A DNA stretch of 13,228 bases from an uncultured Bacilli bacterium (GCA_947599755.1 CANQFO010000027.1:1-13228); one strand, 5' to 3'. Numbered from the stretch's first letter, positions 1 through 7,251 are shown. Numbers and translations are program-made. Notes: generated by a model from the sequence alone, not told the origin.

Positions 1-1256
1 GATGATTGTACTACTGTTCCTGCTTGAGCAGCAAAAACGTTTGATCCATAGCCACATCCATTTATATCTGTTCCATCATGTAATACTCCCCATCGCCAAC
101 CAAAACCACTAGATACGGATGAACATGTTGCGGGCCATCCCCATTCTCCTTTAGTTGGTACTACTGAACCATATCCACCACCGTAGTAATTGGACTGTTT
201 TCCTCCTTTTACGATGATTTCATTGATTGGTTCTTTTATTACTTCTGATGATACTTTTACAGCATTAACAATTTCACCGTTGATTTTTTGTACTTTTTGT
301 GTAACTATATTTTCTCCTTTTACCCCTGCTTGAATTACTTCAGAGTATCCTACATATTTACTATTATCATATCTTGTTTCTGTTGTGTAATTTTTTTCTT
401 CTTTTACTACTACGTGATCTTCTTCTACTACACTAAATTGTGGTTTTAATATTCCTAATGTTACTTCTTGTCCTGAATATAATAAACTTTTTTCATCAGT
501 AAATGTTGGATTAGCAATTAGAAATTCTTCAATGGAAATTTTATTATTGAATGCTACATCTTCTATTGTGTCTCCATCTTGTACTCTATATTTTTGTTGT
601 TCTTTGGTCGTTCCAAAAAGGATGTATTTGCTTAATGTTTCTTTATCTTGATAGATTGTTTTATCTACTGGGATATGTTGTTTTCTTATGGTTATGGTAT
701 TTTTTATGTATATATTTTCGATAATTTTTCCGGTTGTTTCAATTTCTTTTTGCGTTTTGTTGGCATATGAATCATATTCTTCTTTCGGAATGAATGATTT
801 TACTGTATTTTCTACAGCATCTTGAAATACTTTTTTATCTAGTACATAAATGGTTTGTTTTTTTCCTTTAATTGTCTTTCCTTCATTATCTTTTGTATCT
901 AATCCTTTTATTGTAATGGCATAACCATTTATAGTAAAGGGAGAAATATCTTTAACTTTTTCATATATTTTTTGGTTTGTAAATATATTATTATCATAGG
1001 TTATTTCTTTTACTATATCTAGATCTTCTGGAATATATACTTTATCTACATTGTATTTTGTTTTTATTTCTTCTTGTTTTTTATCAATATAGTTTTCAAA
1101 ACTTTTTTTTGATTTTATTATTCCTAATGATTTTCCTTTTAAATATACTCTATATACTGTTTTTGGTGTTTTTTGTTTGATTTCAAATCCTGATGTTACA
1201 ATTATTGATAGTAAAAGTATGAAAATTGTTCCTATTTTTATTATTGTTTTCCCCAT
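1..1256 (-). CDS. LysM-G5-M23 peptidoglycan hydrolase (3' end outside window)
   Basis: Partial gene: 418 codons are visible from the ATG at 1256 and the frame is still open at base 1. The protein opens with a lysine-containing n-region and a hydrophobic segment at about residues 8-22, read as a signal anchor or signal peptide. Residues 30-215 form a domain I do not recognise. A LysM peptidoglycan-binding domain follows at about 223-268 (YRVQDGDTIEDVA), then a G5 domain at about 273-352, a short Gly/Tyr linker, and the start of an M23 (lysostaphin/LytM) endopeptidase. The first zinc-ligand motif HxGxD is present as H393-DGT-D397; the distal HxH would lie outside the window. It is expected to cut peptidoglycan cross-bridges outside the membrane. 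The start is one base after the dnaB stop, and its SD (GGAGG) lies in the last dnaB codons, so the two genes are probably co-translated. The domain calls are by eye but clear. Confidence 0.9.
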   Translation of the reverse strand, partial: MGKTIIKIGTIFILLLSIIVTSGFEIKQKTPKTVYRVYLKGKSLGIIKSKKSFENYIDKKQEEIKTKYNVDKVYIPEDLDIVKEITYDNNIFTNQKIYEKVKDISPFTINGYAITIKGLDTKDNEGKTIKGKKQTIYVLDKKVFQDAVENTVKSFIPKEEYDSYANKTQKEIETTGKIIENIYIKNTITIRKQHIPVDKTIYQDKETLSKYILFGTTKEQQKYRVQDGDTIEDVAFNNKISIEEFLIANPTFTDEKSLLYSGQEVTLGILKPQFSVVEEDHVVVKEEKNYTTETRYDNSKYVGYSEVIQAGVKGENIVTQKVQKINGEIVNAVKVSSEVIKEPINEIIVKGGKQSNYYGGGYGSVVPTKGEWGWPATCSSVSSGFGWRWGVLHDGTDINGCGYGSNVFAAQAGTVVQS

Positions 1257-1257
1257 T

Positions 1258-2610
1258 TTATCCCTCCGATTTTTCTGTATCTTTTCTTAAATTTAAAAAG
1301 GTTGAGGTATTTTTTTTAAATAATAATTCTATGGTTGCGGTTGGTCCATTTCTATGTTTTCCAATGATTAATTCACTAATACTGTTGTTATCTTCTGTTC
1401 TTAATTCTTTGTTATAGTAATCATCACGATATAGAAATGCTACAATATCTGCATCTTGTTCAATTGAACCAGATTCACGTAAGTCACTCATTAATGGTCT
1501 TTTGTCTTCTCTTGATTCTACACTACGGGATAATTGTGATAAAGCAATTACTGGTACATTTAATTCCATGGCTAGTGTTTTTAGACTTCGTGAAATATCG
1601 GATACTTCTTGTTGTCTGTTTGCTCCATAGTTTTTTCCTCCTGATATTAGTTGTAAGTAATCAATTACTACTAAACTTAATCCTTTTTCACTGCTTGCAA
1701 GACGTCTACATTTTGCTCTTATTTCTCCTATAGTTATTCCTGGTGTATCATCTATTACCATATTTGTTCCTGATAATTGAGATGAGGCTTCATTAATTCT
1801 TTTCCAGTCGTTATTCATTAAGTTTCCTGTTCTTAATTTAAATCCCTCTATTTGTCCTAGAGAGGATAGTATACGCATGGCTAATTGTTCGGCACTCATT
1901 TCTAGATTAAATAGTGCTACTGATTTGTCTTGTTCCATGGCTACATGGGTTGCCAGATTTAGAGCAAATGCTGTTTTTCCCATTGCTGGACGAGCGGCAA
2001 TGATTATGAATTCATTTTCATGAAGACCTGTTGTAATTTTATCAAAGTCATACCATCCAGTTGCTACTCCTGTTATTTCTCCTTTATTTTCTGATAATCT
2101 TTCTAGGTCTGATTGAGTTTTAATTAGGACATCTTTTATGTTTCTAAATTCACTCACTTTTCTATTTTTTACGATATTTAAAATCTTTTTTTCTGAATTA
2201 TCTAGAATTTCATTTATCGTTTCATCTGTTCGATATCCTTCGTCTGCTATTTCTGTTGCTGTTTCTATTAGTCTTCTAAGAATTGCTGATTCTTCTACAT
2301 TTTTAATGTAGTAATCTATATTGCTTGCAGTAGGAACAAAGTTTAATACTTCTGTTAAGTATTCTACTCCTCCTATTTCTGTTAATTGATTTTGTTTTTT
2401 TAAATAACTTGTTATTGTTGTTATATCAATGGGAGTTTTTTCTTCTGTTAGTGCTAACATGGCAGCAAATATTTTACCATTTTTTTCATTATAAAATGCA
2501 TCTTGTGTTAAATTTTCACTGGCTTTTTGTAAGGCATATTTAGATAGAAAGCATGCTCCTAAAACGGATTGTTCTGATTCTAGATTGTTTGGTAAAGTTT
2601 TTACTGGCAT
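1258..2610 (-). CDS. dnaB: Replicative DNA helicase DnaB
   Basis: This is the hexameric 5'-3' helicase that unwinds DNA at the replication fork (called DnaC in Bacillus subtilis). The 450-residue length is normal for the family. The N-terminal DnaB domain covers about residues 5-105 (NNLESEQSVLGA) and is followed by a linker helix. The RecA-like motor starts near 180, with Walker A ARPAMGKT at 206-213, the DnaB-typical NLEMS at 235-239, Walker B VVIDYLQL at 314-321, SQLSR at 358-362 and the arginine-finger segment KHRNGPT at 418-424. No intein or frameshift is seen. The ATG at 2610 is preceded by AGAGGTG with good spacing, which overlaps the rplI stop region; the gap to rplI is 10 bases. The order rplI-dnaB is conserved in Firmicutes. 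The stop is TAA. Confidence 0.98.
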   Translation of the reverse strand: MPVKTLPNNLESEQSVLGACFLSKYALQKASENLTQDAFYNEKNGKIFAAMLALTEEKTPIDITTITSYLKKQNQLTEIGGVEYLTEVLNFVPTASNIDYYIKNVEESAILRRLIETATEIADEGYRTDETINEILDNSEKKILNIVKNRKVSEFRNIKDVLIKTQSDLERLSENKGEITGVATGWYDFDKITTGLHENEFIIIAARPAMGKTAFALNLATHVAMEQDKSVALFNLEMSAEQLAMRILSSLGQIEGFKLRTGNLMNNDWKRINEASSQLSGTNMVIDDTPGITIGEIRAKCRRLASSEKGLSLVVIDYLQLISGGKNYGANRQQEVSDISRSLKTLAMELNVPVIALSQLSRSVESREDKRPLMSDLRESGSIEQDADIVAFLYRDDYYNKELRTEDNNSISELIIGKHRNGPTATIELLFKKNTSTFLNLRKDTEKSEG

Positions 2611-2620
2611 AAATTCACCT

Positions 2621-3061
2621 CTATTTGATTACATGTACTTTTATGGTTGCCACAATCTTTGAATATAAGTTGATTTTTACATTGTGAAATCCTAATGATG
2701 TGATGGGAGATGAAATTTCAATCTGACTTTTGTCAATTTGGTAATTTTTCTTTTGTAATTCATCTTTTATTTGTTTTATACTTATACTTCCAAATACTTT
2801 ATCTCCTTGGCCTGTTTTTACTTTAAATTCTAAGATTAGGTTATCTAGTTCTTGTTTTAATTTTTGAGCTTGTGTTTTTTGATTTTGTTCTTCTGCTTCT
2901 TTTTTGTGTTGCATTTGTTGTAATTTTTTCATTGTTTCTTTATTTTTGATTACTGCATAACCATTTTTAATCAAGAAATTTTCAGCATATCCATCTTTAA
3001 CTGTTTTGATTTGTCCTGTTTTTCCTTGATGTTTTAGATCTTTTATAAAGATTACTTCCAT
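2621..3061 (-). CDS. rplI: 50S ribosomal protein L9
   Basis: L9 binds 23S rRNA near the base of the L1 stalk and helps maintain reading frame. The protein has 146 residues, close to the usual 149 or so. The N-terminal RNA-binding domain is typical (MEVIFIKDLKHQGKTGQIK at 1-19, then DGYAENFLIKNGYA). A long charged connecting helix runs from about 41 to 76, rich in K, Q and E. The C-terminal domain carries the conserved GxKVFGSIS-like stretch (GDKVFGSIS at 86-94). The ATG directly abuts the TAA stop of the upstream DHH gene (TAAATG), with AAGGTG as SD inside that gene's last codons, so translation is probably coupled. The stop is TAG. Confidence 0.97.
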   Translation of the reverse strand: MEVIFIKDLKHQGKTGQIKTVKDGYAENFLIKNGYAVIKNKETMKKLQQMQHKKEAEEQNQKTQAQKLKQELDNLILEFKVKTGQGDKVFGSISIKQIKDELQKKNYQIDKSQIEISSPITSLGFHNVKINLYSKIVATIKVHVIK

Positions 3062-4051
3062 TTATTCACCTTCTTCATTTTGAATTAATTTTTTTAATTG
3101 TTGCTCTACTTTGGCGATGGTTGTTTTTTCAAATTTTGCTGCTCCATTATAGTTGTCTCCGCCACCACCTAATTTTTCTAAAATTTTACTAATGTCATAG
3201 TTTCCTAAACTTCTTGCACTTAATCCTATTGTGTTTTTTCCTATTTTTCCGATTACAAAAGATGCTTCTATGTTATTGAAGAATAGTAAAGTATCGGCTA
3301 CTTTTGCTAAATCTTCTTTTCTATAGATTGTTGATGAAGATGCTTTCGTAAAGGCGATTTTTGTATTAATTGTTTCGATATCTACTAATAATTTTTGTCT
3401 TTCTGTATATTCTAAAATATCTTGTTTTAGAAGATATTGAACTTTTTTGGCGCTTGCTCCTAGGCTTGCTAAATAATAAGCTGCATAATAGGTTTCTGAT
3501 GTTGTTTTTAAGGTAAAATTGTTGGTATCTAATACTATACCTGATAATAATACTGTTGCATAATAAGAATCTATTTCTACATCAAAAAATTCGATTAATT
3601 CTGTAATAATTTCACAAGTACTTGATGCTTCTACATCATTTATTATTATTGCATCTTCTATTGTCTTTTTTCCTTGTTCATGATGATCGATTACAATTTT
3701 TCGATCGATTTGTTTTAAGGCTTTTTCACTTTGAACTAAATCTTTTTTGTTGGTATCTAGAATAATTAAAAGGTTTTTTGATTTTCTAGGATAGCGGTTC
3801 TTTTCTATATCTTCTGTTTTGATAATATCAATGCATCCTTCTAATTCTTTTAGAACTTTTTCTACTCCTAATTCGTGATTTTGTTCATCTATTATAATAT
3901 AGCATTTCTTTTTTTTCTGTTTTAAAATCATGTACATTCCTATGCAGCTTCCTAAAGCATCTAAGTCTAAGTCTTGATGTGCCATTAAAAATATAGTTTT
4001 TGATTTTTTGATTGCTTTATTTAGTTTTTTTCTTTGTTTTTCGATTCCCAT
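3062..4051 (-). CDS. Standalone DHH-DHHA1 phosphoesterase at the gdpP locus
   Basis: The 329 residues correspond to only the catalytic half of GdpP, the cyclic-di-AMP phosphodiesterase that usually precedes rplI in Firmicutes. The membrane helices, PAS and GGDEF domains of the usual protein of about 650 residues are absent. DHH-domain metal ligands are visible: MAHQDLDLDALG (H25, D29, D31), D99 in LDTNKKD, the DHH signature D122-H123-H124, and D175 in SGIVLDTNNF. DHHA1 follows from about 225. Its GGGH motif reads GGGGDNYNGAA at 295-305, so the usual histidine is replaced by D299. The protein has no signal or membrane segment, so it should be cytoplasmic. The start is fixed by GGAGG five bases before the ATG and by a promoter immediately upstream, so no longer reading frame has been missed. 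Its activity could be on c-di-AMP, pApA or nanoRNA (NrnA/Pde2-like). Synteny favours a gdpP origin. Confidence 0.92.
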   Translation of the reverse strand: MGIEKQRKKLNKAIKKSKTIFLMAHQDLDLDALGSCIGMYMILKQKKKKCYIIIDEQNHELGVEKVLKELEGCIDIIKTEDIEKNRYPRKSKNLLIILDTNKKDLVQSEKALKQIDRKIVIDHHEQGKKTIEDAIIINDVEASSTCEIITELIEFFDVEIDSYYATVLLSGIVLDTNNFTLKTTSETYYAAYYLASLGASAKKVQYLLKQDILEYTERQKLLVDIETINTKIAFTKASSSTIYRKEDLAKVADTLLFFNNIEASFVIGKIGKNTIGLSARSLGNYDISKILEKLGGGGDNYNGAAKFEKTTIAKVEQQLKKLIQNEEGE

Positions 4052-4076
4052 TTTGTCCTCCTTTTATATCAAGTTT

Positions 4077-4105
4077 ATTATATACTAATTTTATTGATTT
4101 GTCTA
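4077..4105 (-). promoter_or_regulatory. Promoter of the DHH-rplI-dnaB-M23 operon
   Basis: On the minus strand a -35 TAGACA (complement of 4100-4105) is separated by 17 bases from a perfect -10 TATAAT (complement of 4077-4082). Transcription should begin near 4070, leaving a leader of about 20 bases before the SD GGAGG and the ATG at 4051. It fits sigma-A consensus spacing and directly follows the rpsR terminator region. Confidence 0.75.
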
Positions 4106-4328
4106 ATCATCATGCTGTTGAACATTAATTTTATTTGTAATTTTTGTTTCTTTCTTTTTCTTTTTTTATTCATTGTTTTTATTTATGGAGAACATTTTCC
4201 TATTTTTGTTTTTTTTTTAGCAAAAAAACTCACTTTTGTATAAGCAAGATTTTTTATTTTGAATTATCTTTTTAAAATTAAATATTATTTATTTTTTATT
4301 TTTTTATGAGAGATTTTTTACTCTAATT
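4106..4328. other. AT-rich non-coding gap
   Basis: Between the promoter at 4077-4105 and the rpsR terminator lie about 220 bases dominated by T runs on the plus strand (A runs on the minus strand). The one plus-strand reading frame across it encodes almost only F, L, I and V, as expected for a T-rich antisense shadow, and no ribosome-binding site or known motif supports it. I see no tRNA, conserved RNA, direct repeat or DnaA box. It could serve as a flexible upstream element for the promoter. Confidence 0.5.
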
Positions 4329-4362
4329 AAAAAGTACTATCCATTTTGGGTAAGTACTTTTT
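4329..4362 (-). terminator. Rho-independent terminator after rpsR
   Basis: A ten-base inverted repeat (AAAAAGTACT at 4329-4338, AGTACTTTTT at 4353-4362) encloses a 14-base loop that may hold two further C-G pairs. It begins one base after the rpsR stop codon. T runs follow on both strands, so it could also act in the opposite direction, although no plus-strand gene reads into it. It closes the rpsF-ssb-rpsR transcript. Confidence 0.85.
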
Positions 4363-4363
4363 T

Positions 4364-4582
4364 TTATCTTGTATAAGGCATTAGGGCTATTGCTCTTGCT
4401 CTTTTGATTTCTATTGCAGTTTTTCTTTGATGTAGTGCACAATTTCCTGTTACACGTCTTGGTAAAATTTTTCCTTTTTCATTTATATATTTTTTTAAAA
4501 TTTCTGGTTCTTTATAGTTAATGGTTTTACCAGCACACATCATACAAATTTTTTTCTTTCTGCGGTTATTAAATTCTGCCAT
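4364..4582 (-). CDS. rpsR: 30S ribosomal protein S18 (zinc-ligand form)
   Basis: S18 pairs with S6 on the platform of the small subunit. The protein has 72 residues, normal for the family. The core ILPRRVTGNCALHQRK and the C-terminal IKRARAIALMPY are highly characteristic. Four potential metal ligands are retained: C13-x2-C16 and C48-x2-H51, the cysteine-containing (C+) type of S18 that probably binds zinc. The ATG is preceded by GGAGG six bases upstream. The gene follows ssb by 14 bases and is the last gene of the S6-SSB-S18 operon; the terminator starts at its stop codon. Its product, bound to S6, is the expected ligand of the leader upstream of rpsF. Confidence 0.98.
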   Translation of the reverse strand: MAEFNNRRKKKICMMCAGKTINYKEPEILKKYINEKGKILPRRVTGNCALHQRKTAIEIKRARAIALMPYTR

Positions 4583-4596
4583 TATTTTCCTCCTTT

Positions 4597-5082
4597 TTAA
4601 AATGGTAATTCATCATCACTAATTTCGATGCTATTTCCGAAATCAGCAAATGGATTTGATTCAATATCTGTGCCTTTTGATTCTGGTGTTTCACTAAAAT
4701 CATAAGGGGTAGGTTCACTATTATTTTCTGGTTGTGAAGATATATTGTTAGAACTTGATCCTGAGTTTTTTGATCCTAAGAATTCAACATTTTCTGCTAT
4801 TACTTCTGTTACATATCTTTTTTGTCCATCATTTCCATCATAACTTCTTGTTTGAATTCTTCCATCAATTGCTACTCTACTTCCTTGATTTAGATAATTT
4901 TTGACATTTTCTGCTTGTTTTCTCCATACTACTACATTGATGAAGTCTGCTTCTCTTTCTCCTGATTGATTTGAAAAATTTCTATTTACTGCTAATGTAA
5001 ATGTTGCTACTGGAATGTTTGTTCCTGTATATCTTAGTTCAGGATCTCTTGTTAATCTTCCTATTAAAATTACTTTATTCAT
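4597..5082 (-). CDS. ssb: Single-stranded DNA-binding protein SSB
   Basis: SSB coats single-stranded DNA at forks and repair sites and recruits partners through its tail. The OB fold covers about residues 1-105 (NKVILIGRLTRDPELRYT, then FTLAVNR, DFINVVVWRKQAENV and GSRVAIDGRIQTRSYD). A low-complexity Ser/Asn/Glu linker follows, ending in the acidic tip DDELPF, the partner-binding motif. Two ATG codons stand in tandem at 5085 and 5082. The SD GAGG lies three bases before the first and six before the second. Other genes here use five to eight bases, so I chose 5082 (161 residues); starting at 5085 adds one Met. The gene sits between rpsF and rpsR, the standard Firmicute arrangement. Confidence 0.96.
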   Translation of the reverse strand: MNKVILIGRLTRDPELRYTGTNIPVATFTLAVNRNFSNQSGEREADFINVVVWRKQAENVKNYLNQGSRVAIDGRIQTRSYDGNDGQKRYVTEVIAENVEFLGSKNSGSSSNNISSQPENNSEPTPYDFSETPESKGTDIESNPFADFGNSIEISDDELPF

Positions 5083-5101
5083 CATATACCTCTTTTTCTT
5101 T

Positions 5102-5389
5102 TTAATCTTCTATTTTTACTATTAAATGACGAAGTAGATTTTCATTAATTCTAACAATTCGATCAAATTCTTTTATTGCTTCTTTTGCTGCTTCTACTAC
5201 AAATAAATAGTAATATCCTGTTTTAAATTTTTTAATTTCATATGCAAGTTCTCTTTGACCCATTGTTTTTTCTTCTACTATTTTTGCTTGATTATCTGTT
5301 AATACCTTTTTCATATTTTCCGCAGTTTTTTTGATTTCTGCTTCCTCCATGTCTGGTCTAACGATAAACATAATTTCATATTTATTCAT
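5102..5389 (-). CDS. rpsF: 30S ribosomal protein S6
   Basis: S6 binds S18 and 16S rRNA on the platform of the small subunit. The 95-residue protein starts with NKYEIMFIVRPDMEEAE and contains GQRELAYEIKKFKTGYY and an RINENLLRHLIVK segment, all typical of S6. The acidic tail is only IED. A very strong ribosome-binding site (AAAAGGAGGTGG) lies seven bases before the ATG. That site can pair with an upstream CTCCTT inside a conserved-looking leader hairpin, so translation is probably controlled by the S6:S18 complex. It is the first gene of the rpsF-ssb-rpsR operon, with its own near-consensus promoter. Confidence 0.98.
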   Translation of the reverse strand: MNKYEIMFIVRPDMEEAEIKKTAENMKKVLTDNQAKIVEEKTMGQRELAYEIKKFKTGYYYLFVVEAAKEAIKEFDRIVRINENLLRHLIVKIED

Positions 5390-5397
5390 TTTTCCAC

Positions 5398-5434
5398 CTC
5401 CTTTTGGACTAATCGGCTACTTTGTAGCAAGGAG
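5398..5434 (-). promoter_or_regulatory. S6:S18-responsive leader of rpsF
   Basis: In the mRNA, CTCCTT (complement of 5429-5434) can pair with AAGGAG of the rpsF SD (complement of 5398-5403). Directly stacked on it is the hairpin GCTAC-AAA-GTAGC (5416-5428). On the 3' side a 12-base unpaired stretch CGATTAGTCCAA joins the two helices, and with the last stem base it carries the CCG triplet (5414-5416). Two helices separated by a one-sided loop bearing CCG and placed next to rpsF match the described S6:S18-binding mRNA motif, which mimics the 16S rRNA site. Pairing would hide the SD, so excess S6:S18 should repress the operon. Structure and context are seen; regulation is inferred from the family. 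Confidence 0.82.
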
Positions 5435-5454
5435 CATTTCACATACTCGGTTGT

Positions 5455-5483
5455 ATTATAGCAAAGTTTTTACATACGATCAA
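5455..5483 (-). promoter_or_regulatory. Promoter of rpsF-ssb-rpsR
   Basis: On the minus strand, -35 TTGATC (complement of 5478-5483), a 17-base spacer and -10 TATAAT (complement of 5455-5460), with an extended TGC just upstream of the -10. This is the best promoter match in the window. Transcription would start near 5448, giving a leader of about 58 bases that includes the whole S6:S18 motif. Confidence 0.85.
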
Positions 5484-5584
5484 GTTTTTTTGCAATTCAA
5501 TATTGTTTATTCTAAACCATTTCTATATATTTCTCTTATCTTTTTTATGAGATAGGGAAAATTAAGAGCAATTTACTTTTTTTG

Positions 5585-6046
5585 TCATTGTTTGATTTTT
5601 GTATAACTTTTTTCTTTTTCTTCTGTATATCTTGCTAAGTAATTATTTATCTCTTCCATGCTATATTCATCTTTTAACTCTTTATGTTTTACTAAGAAAT
5701 TTTGTACTTTGTATTCTTGATAATTACTTATCTCTTCTGAATATATTTTTTGCTTTTGATTTCCTACTTTTGCTGTAAGGATTTGCTTGTTTGTTTGGAT
5801 ATCATAATATGTTTTAATATCTACTCCAGTTTTGTCTAAAGCAATATAATCAACACTAGTACCATCTTTATAATTAATGGTTAGAAATTTATAATTTGAT
5901 AGTGTTTCATAAGAAATTTTTCCGCTTACTTCTACATCTCCGTTGCTTGTTGTTTTGTATGTAAATTTGGTATTCTTACATCCTGTGAGTTGTGTTGATG
6001 CGATGGTTGCCATGCTCATATAGACTGCTAATTTTTTTATTTTCAT
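5585..6046 (-). CDS. Small lipoprotein of unknown function
   Basis: I do not recognise this 153-residue protein. It begins with a short lysine-rich n-region (MKIKK), a modestly hydrophobic stretch and a lipobox LTGC with the modified cysteine at residue 23. It is therefore expected to be anchored to the outer face of the membrane. The mature part is polar and probably beta-rich to about residue 100 (alternating T/K/Y strands such as KFLTINYKDGTSVDYIAL), followed by charged helices (DEYSMEEINNYLARYTEEKE). The SD AAGGA lies close before the ATG, and the ychF stop is 12 bases upstream, so it is probably co-transcribed with ychF. It ends in TGA; reading TGA as Trp would add only a few codons. No clear terminator follows. 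Its place between ychF and rpsF is not part of the usual conserved order. Confidence 0.8.
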   Translation of the reverse strand: MKIKKLAVYMSMATIASTQLTGCKNTKFTYKTTSNGDVEVSGKISYETLSNYKFLTINYKDGTSVDYIALDKTGVDIKTYYDIQTNKQILTAKVGNQKQKIYSEEISNYQEYKVQNFLVKHKELKDEYSMEEINNYLARYTEEKEKSYTKIKQ

Positions 6047-6058
6047 TTTCCTTTACCC

Positions 6059-7159
6059 CTATACATTAAATCTAAAATGGCAGATATCTCCATCTTTCAT
6101 TTGATAATCTTTTCCTTCTAATCTGGCTTTTCCTTGTTCTTTTACTTTTAACTCACTTCCACAATTTATTAAATCTTCATAAGAAATTACTTCTGCTTTA
6201 ATGAATCCTTTTTCAAAGTCTGTATGGATAATTCCTGCACATTCTTTGGCATTCATTCCTTTTTTAAATGTCCAAGCTCTTACTTCATCTTGACCAACAG
6301 TAAAGTAAGTTGCTAATCCTAATATGTCATATGTTGCTTGAATTAATTTATCTAGTCCTGATCCATCAAGTCCTAGTCCTTCTAGCATTTCTTCTTTTTC
6401 TTCTTGTTCTAATTCACTTAATTCTTCTTCTAGTTTTGCACAAAGACTTATTACTTTTGCATTTTCTTTTTGTGCATATTCTTTTACTTTTGTTACGTAT
6501 TCGTTATCTTCTTTTCCTAATTCATTTTCTTTTATGTTGGCTAAATATATTATTGGTTTTCTTGTTAAAAAACTGTATGATTTGATTATTTTTTGTTCTT
6601 CTTCATTTAATTCTAATTGTCTTAATGGATGATTTTCTTCTAATATTTTTTTACATTTTTCTAATGTTTCTACTTCTAATACATCATTTTTATTTTTTGT
6701 TGTTCTTGCCTTTTTTTTAACCTTTTCTAGACGATTATTAATTATATCTAGATCGGATATTGCTAATTCTAAATTAATTGTTTCTATATCTCTAATTGGA
6801 TCAATATTTCCTTCTACGTGGATAATTTTACCATCGTCAAAACATCTTATTACTTCTACTATGGCATCTACTTCTCTTATATGGGATAAAAATTTATTTC
6901 CTAGTCCTTCTCCTTTTGATGCTCCTTTTACTAGTCCGGCAATATCGGTAAATTCATAGGCTGTTGGAATTAAACGGGTGGGGTTATACATTGCGTTTAG
7001 TTTATCCATTCTTTCATCTTTTACTGTTACTACTCCTACGTTTGGTTCTATGGTTGCGAAGGGATAGTTTTCTGCTAATATTTTTTGATTGGTTATTGCA
7101 TTAAATAGAGTTGATTTTCCTACGTTTGGTAAACCAACAATTCCAGCTGTTAAACTCAT
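6059..7159 (-). CDS. ychF: Ribosome-binding ATPase YchF (Obg family)
   Basis: YchF (EngD, YyaF) is an Obg-like P-loop protein that binds ribosomes and prefers ATP to GTP. The length of 366 residues is standard. Visible motifs are G1 GLPNVGKS at 9-16, G3 DIAGLVKGASKGEGLG at 72-87, and NIKE at 208-211 in place of the NKxD guanine-specificity motif, which fits ATP use. A coiled-coil insertion lies at about 130-190, and the C-terminal TGS domain ends in the characteristic GDICHFRFNV. The start at 7159 follows GAGGAATAA, and an extended -10 element lies just upstream. In many Firmicutes ychF directly follows the DUF951 gene; here an AbgT transporter and a terminator separate them. The stop is TAG. 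Confidence 0.98.
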   Translation of the reverse strand: MSLTAGIVGLPNVGKSTLFNAITNQKILAENYPFATIEPNVGVVTVKDERMDKLNAMYNPTRLIPTAYEFTDIAGLVKGASKGEGLGNKFLSHIREVDAIVEVIRCFDDGKIIHVEGNIDPIRDIETINLELAISDLDIINNRLEKVKKKARTTKNKNDVLEVETLEKCKKILEENHPLRQLELNEEEQKIIKSYSFLTRKPIIYLANIKENELGKEDNEYVTKVKEYAQKENAKVISLCAKLEEELSELEQEEKEEMLEGLGLDGSGLDKLIQATYDILGLATYFTVGQDEVRAWTFKKGMNAKECAGIIHTDFEKGFIKAEVISYEDLINCGSELKVKEQGKARLEGKDYQMKDGDICHFRFNV

Positions 7160-7188
7160 ATTTATTCCTCTTTTCTTTATTGTTTACT

Positions 7189-7197
7189 ATTATATCA
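7189..7197 (-). promoter_or_regulatory. Likely extended -10 promoter of ychF
   Basis: The minus strand reads TGATATAAT (complement of 7189-7197), a perfect -10 with the TGn extension. There is no convincing -35 at 16-18 bases, as the upstream stretch is A-rich. It lies 30 bases before the ychF start and downstream of the terminator at 7232-7251, where a fresh start of transcription is needed. Confidence 0.6.
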
Positions 7198-7231
7198 TAT
7201 TCTTTTTCTTTTTGTTCTTTTTTCAAGAAAA

Positions 7232-7251
7232 AACACCTGTTTTTAGGTGTT
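7232..7251 (-). terminator. Rho-independent terminator after the AbgT-family gene
   Basis: The mRNA contains AACACCT-AAAAAC-AGGTGTT followed by a T run and TCTTG. This is a perfect seven-base stem (7232-7238 with 7245-7251) with a six-base loop. The TAA stop codon at 7252-7250 overlaps the 5' arm. It ends the parA-to-AbgT transcript. Confidence 0.92.

Noticed and set aside
4034..4243. Plus-strand open frame made of F, L, I and V
   Set aside because: Low-complexity translation of T-rich DNA overlapping the DHH gene start and its promoter; no initiation signal.
5521..5584. Inverted repeat (CTCTTA / TAAGAG) after the lipoprotein gene, considered as a terminator
   Set aside because: The stem is short with a large loop, and in the sense of transcription it is followed by AAATATATAG rather than a T run.
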